A DNA stretch of 64,000 bases, taken from NCBI GenBank assembly GCA_021521415.1, contig JAIQDT010007357.1, forward strand, positions 1 to 64,000, given 5' to 3'. A program made the translations under genes and the position numbers. The first letter of the stretch is position 1, and the number at the start of each line of letters is the position of its first letter. The notes below the pieces were generated by a model that was not told where the DNA came from, made no database searches, and was given only the letters and a program-made list of their open reading frames with translations. The DNA is from Bidens hawaiensis. Taxonomy: Eukaryota > Streptophyta > Magnoliopsida > Asterales > Asteraceae. Positions 60,094 to 64,000 of the stretch are shown in pieces.

Positions 60094-62013
60094 ATGGATG
60101 ATCTTATGATTGATACCAACGGGTTTGAGAATGCCTCAGACTTCGAGGGTGATGATATAAGGTGTGAGAATATATCAGAGAAAGATGTAAGCGATGAAGA
60201 AATTGACGCTGAAGATCTTGAAATACGTATGTACAAGGATCGAATTAAGCTCAAAAGAATAAAAGAAAAGCAAAAGATTTTAGCTCAACAAGCTTTAGAC
60301 AAGCAAAAGGCTAAGCAAATGAGTGATCAAGCCCGTAGAAAGAAGATGTCTAGGGCTCAAGATGGGATCTTGAAGTATATGTTGAAACTTATTGAAGACT
60401 GCAACGTCCGTGGGTTTGTTTATGGGATCATTCCCGATACGGGTAAGCCTGTAAGCGGTTCATCCGAGAACTTGCGCGCTTGGTGGAAAGAGAAAGTCAA
60501 GTTTGACCAAAATGGGCCTGCGGCCATAGCCAAACATGAGACTGATTGCATAGCTAAACGAGGAAGTGGACGTCAAAACGGGAACTCAGATAGCATTCTT
60601 CAAGATTTACAAGATGCAACATTGGGCTCACTTTTATCATCTTTAATGCAACATTGTGATCCACCACAGAGGAAGTTTCCATTAGATAAAGGTCTCCCGC
60701 CACCGTGGTGGCCCACTGGCGGTGAAGATTGGTGGGACGGATTAGGGCTTCAAATGGGCCAACCTCCACCGTACAAAAAGCCCCATGATTTGAAGAAAAT
60801 GTGTAAAGTTGGGGTTTTAACTGCTGTTATTAAACACATGTCACCAAATATTGCTAAAGTTAGAAAATTGGTCAACCGGTCAAAGTGCTTGCAAGACAAG
60901 ATGACCGCTAAAGAGAGTTCAATTTGGTCAGCGGTGTTGACCCAAGAGGAATCTTTAATCCAACAATCGAGTGGTGATAATGGTGGTTCGGGAATAACCG
61001 ATAGTCTATCAGTTGGTTGTGTTAATAAAAAGCGACCTCCAAATAGTTATGATAGTGATTATGATGTTGACGGGCTTGAAAGCACGCGGGCCTCAGTTTC
61101 ATCTAAAGATCCTCGTGTCCACGCTCCTAAGAGGGGGAAACCTGAATCGTTGAAGCCTCAGCAACAAATAGCATCATACAAGCCACGAGATATTGGGCCA
61201 GATATAAACCAAATGGGCCCGGTTCAAGAAAACATGTGGGCCTCAGTTTCATCTAAAGATCCTCGTGTCAACGTTCCTAAGAGGGGGAAACCTGAATCGT
61301 CGAAGCCACCTCAGCAACAAATAGCATCATACGAGCCACGAGATACTGGGCCCGATATAAACCAAATGGGCCCGGTTCAAGAAAACATGCGGGCCTCGGT
61401 TTCATCTAAAGATCCTCGTGTCAACGTTCCTAAGAGGGGGAAACCTGAACCGTCAAAGCCACCTCAGCTACAAATAGCATCATACGAGCCACGAGATATC
61501 GGACCCGATATAAACCAAATGGGCCCGGTTCAAGAAAACATGCCCAACAACCGTACATTGACAGCTGGCAGGCCTCTGTTGGTTGAAACTGGAACCGATG
61601 TTCAAATACCCGAGGCAAATGACATGTTATTGTATCCACTGGTTCAAGAATCTGATTATATACCAACCGGGGCCCACCATGGGCCACAAAGTTTGGAATT
61701 ACATAATATGGTTCCATATATGGTTCATACTCCACCGGTTGCAGGGAAGCAGCCCTTTAATGTGTTGCAGAACGAAAGCCCGAATGCAATCCGAGCTGAT
61801 GGTTTGCAGAATCTTCAAAGCGATGGATTTCATAACGGGCTAGAAGGACCCATTGATAACCATTTTGAATCATCAATCAATGGTCTGTCACTAGATTATG
61901 GAGGATTCAGTAGCCCTTTTAATTTTGGAATTAATGGAACAACTTCATTGGATACAGATTTTGATTATTTGCTTAATGATGACTATGACATCATGGAGTA
62001 TCTAGGAGCATAA
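60094..62013 (+). CDS. EIL: EIN3-like (EIL) transcription factor with a triplicated segment
   Basis: EIN3/EIL proteins are nuclear DNA-binding regulators of ethylene responses, normally controlled by F-box-directed turnover. The coding region is a single exon of 639 residues, as usual for the family. Residues 1-60 are acidic and 45-75 basic and charged. The DNA-binding domain spans about 75-295, with [42 protein letters not shown], the [17 protein letters not shown] segment and [18 protein letters not shown] ends. After it, residues 333-484 consist of three near-identical 50-51-residue units ([34 protein letters not shown]), which I do not recall from typical EIN3. The C-terminus (500-639) is Asn/Gly/acid-rich. 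The domain sequence is divergent from the EIN3/EIL1 core, so a specific clade is not assigned. The ATG is the first in frame after stops. Confidence 0.93.
   Translation: MDDLMIDTNGFENASDFEGDDIRCENISEKDVSDEEIDAEDLEIRMYKDRIKLKRIKEKQKILAQQALDKQKAKQMSDQARRKKMSRAQDGILKYMLKLIEDCNVRGFVYGIIPDTGKPVSGSSENLRAWWKEKVKFDQNGPAAIAKHETDCIAKRGSGRQNGNSDSILQDLQDATLGSLLSSLMQHCDPPQRKFPLDKGLPPPWWPTGGEDWWDGLGLQMGQPPPYKKPHDLKKMCKVGVLTAVIKHMSPNIAKVRKLVNRSKCLQDKMTAKESSIWSAVLTQEESLIQQSSGDNGGSGITDSLSVGCVNKKRPPNSYDSDYDVDGLESTRASVSSKDPRVHAPKRGKPESLKPQQQIASYKPRDIGPDINQMGPVQENMWASVSSKDPRVNVPKRGKPESSKPPQQQIASYEPRDTGPDINQMGPVQENMRASVSSKDPRVNVPKRGKPEPSKPPQLQIASYEPRDIGPDINQMGPVQENMPNNRTLTAGRPLLVETGTDVQIPEANDMLLYPLVQESDYIPTGAHHGPQSLELHNMVPYMVHTPPVAGKQPFNVLQNESPNAIRADGLQNLQSDGFHNGLEGPIDNHFESSINGLSLDYGGFSSPFNFGINGTTSLDTDFDYLLNDDYDIMEYLGA
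61090..61545 (+). repeat. three coding tandem units of 150-153 bp
   Basis: Units start at 61090, 61240 and 61393. The second and third are closest in sequence; the first has HAPKRG in place of NVPKRG. Units keep the reading frame (150, 153, 153 bases), so the expansion is compatible with a functional protein. Confidence 0.93.
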
Positions 62014-64000
62014 ATTTCAGAGTGTTCTTTAATGATTGACTGTAAGTCTCTCTTATTTTAATCTTTTATTTAAAGGTGGCATTTTGGCCCGTTTGGTTAT
62101 GAGAAAAAAGTCACAATTTGTTCAAATTGTATTTTAGTGTATGGAGCCTCAAAAACTGTTTCTTTTTAAATTGGGCTCTTTCAAGTTTACATTTTGACTT
62201 GCCTCCTCTTGAAAGATTCTTTTTTTTTTGTGGCTAGTTTGACACTAAGTACTTGTAATAAAGCTCACATCTTGGCAAAATATGTTTTGGGTCAATCCGA
62301 CCCATTTTGTACAAGAAATAAACTGTTTTGACCCAAACCTCTTTTGACTTGCCTCTTCTAGTTTTGTAATTTAGATTGTTTTTATGCAGGTATGAGGACA
62401 GTGATGGCATTATTTAAGCTGTTGTTTCTGATAAGAATGTAGGGCTCTTGACAATGGTTTTATTGTTGCAGATTTTGATGCTTAAATAATGATCTCGAGC
62501 AGTTGCATACTGTAAAATGGATGTCTCTGTTAAAATGAATCTTTCTTTTACATGTTTATGATTCTTGAATGAATGCTAAAGGAGTGGTTAAACTTGCAGT
62601 ATGACTTCATTACTCTCCTATCGAACCAAGTTTGCCTATATGTGTGATGCTAATGAGTTCTTCATTTAGTTCACAAACAATCTAAATTAAGCATGGGACA
62701 ACTTGGCCAGATTGAGTTTCAGGTCACACTGGTTTAGGTCAGAACAGGTTTGAATGAAAGTTAGTTTGGGTCAGAACGGACCGTGTTAAAAATTTTAGTC
62801 AACACGGTTCACCTGTTGGTATTTATTTTGGTGGCTTGTGGCATGGGTATTGGCAGCAGTGGAAACCCTGGCGGTGGTGTTGGAGAAGGCGGCAGCACAT
62901 ACTTTATAGTGCTGCTGATGGAGGATGCATTGATGGCGGTTGTGGTGACTTGCTTAGGGTGGTAGTTATGTCAGTGGTGACACTCTGGCTACCGGACAAT
63001 GGATAGGTGGTGGCTACTGGTAGTGGGTTTTGCTTTTCTATTTAGACTTTAAACTGAGTCATTCTACCTCGTTTAAATTTGTCGATCTAAATTGACCCGT
63101 TGCGTGATTCTAACTTTCTAATAGACCCAAATGGACCCGAATGTATTTCTTTACCCGAATCAACCAGTATTCTTAATAAAAACACTCAGTTTCTTGATAG
63201 AAAAAAGTAAAAAGAAAAATACATGCCACCAAAGCTTCAAAATATCAAAATGATCATCAAATGCAGATTTTGTTAAAGCAATAAATCAAGATTCAAAATT
63301 ATTACGCTTATATGATGAAGATGAGAAGATCCAAACACCCCCAATTTTAAAACATAAAGTTCCGGTTGAAGTTAAAACAATTATTAAACAAATCATCGAA
63401 AACAAACTTGATCAAAATAGTTGTGAAGGCAAATAATCGATGCCCTTTAGCTCGCCTTCCCTTTCCCATTGCTGTTAAAAGGGTCGAGTTCTTCTTAAAC
63501 ACATATTAAAATAGGTCAGTTTATGCTGGTGACTACTAGCATATTATCATATCAAAACGTCTTCCCTTGCAACAACATGCCAGAAAGTCCTCTACAACAT
63601 TTAAGGCTATCATGAAGGTCCTTTATAACATATGGGGTTGCCAAGGTCCTCTACAACATTTAAGCTACTTCACAATTAGTTAGTTTAAACACATGTGAAG
63701 ATTATCACATACATGTAACCAGTGGCGGAGTCAGAAATTTTTTTCTATGGGTTCGAGATTTTTCGGTACTCTCTTTTTTTCCGACGTCAAAGTTTTCGGA
63801 TCCAAATAGGTCAAGTCGGGTCAGTCATTCGGTCAAATAAATAGAATGTTTATCACTATTATATCAAAAATAAATAGTCAACATTTAACAAATTCAAGTA
63901 TCATTCATATAAGCGTCGCCTATTTATAACATTTGTTAGTAATTTTTATAGTATTCTTAAAGCTTTTTATATTTTATAAAAAAATATTCATTACTAAAAT
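62014..64000. other. EIN3-like 3' region and terminal spacer
   Basis: A 3'-UTR intron is plausible from about 62042 (TGTAAGTC) to 62389 (TTTTATGCAG). After about 62560 no gene is supported; the open frame at 62783-62965 is Gly-rich low-complexity translation. 'GGTCCTCTACAACATTTAAG' occurs twice (about 63590 and 63650). At 63724 a TGGCGGAGTCAGAAA phrase resembles the end of a common plant transposon that would continue past the window. Confidence 0.45.

Noticed and set aside
62783..62965. Small Gly-rich open frame after the EIN3-like gene
   Set aside because: Low-complexity translation of GGTGGTGG-type sequence; no support as a gene.
1..64000. tRNA, rRNA or organelle-derived genes
   Set aside because: No cloverleaf-like gene or conserved rRNA or plastid segment was recognised by eye; a tRNA scan would settle it.

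Overview
The window is nuclear DNA of a flowering plant. It has GT-AG introns, plastid-targeted lipoxygenase (LOX) genes, an EIN3-like transcription factor, AT-rich spacers and many plant transposons. The transposon types (short hAT-like elements starting TAGGG with GAGCTCG, ACCCGAA or ACGAAC bodies, and a Tat-like Ty3 element) suggest an asterid, perhaps Asteraceae; this is inference only.

Layout: 1-9.7 kb is gene-free and repeat-derived. At 9.8-20.5 kb on the minus strand are two tandem lipoxygenase copies. The outer copy (9840-14952) is a pseudogene; the inner copy (16496-20424, 9 exons, 902 aa) is intact. At 22455-32049 lies a young, complete LTR retrotransposon with ACCAC target duplications. 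It has a damaged gag, no visible pol, and a spliced antisense gene with its own TATA box. At 32670-44284, minus strand, a six-exon gene encodes an unusual 2288-aa protein: FAD amine-oxidase-like, fatty-acyl-AMP ligase (FAAL), acyl carrier, membrane and left-handed beta-helix module 1, module 2, catalase-like haem domain, module 3. At 45-52.4 kb are hAT-like short elements and two PIF/Harbinger transposase copies. At 53724-58077 a 12-exon Gfo/Idh/MocA oxidoreductase is intact except for one early TAG. At 60094-62013 is an intronless-CDS EIN3-like gene with a triplicated 51-residue segment. The rest is spacer.

How the parts may work together: the lipoxygenase makes fatty-acid hydroperoxides. 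The 2288-aa protein could activate a fatty acid (FAAL), hold it on the carrier, and carries an oxidase and a catalase-like domain of the fold also used by allene oxide synthase-like enzymes. The two genes are on the same strand and, without the young retrotransposon, would lie about 2.7 kb apart. A lipid or oxylipin-derived product is therefore an attractive but untested idea.

Coordinates of spliced genes were set by hand from GT-AG sites, homologous reading frames and phase; each proposed full coding length is divisible by three. Similarity statements are from recognition, not from database searches.
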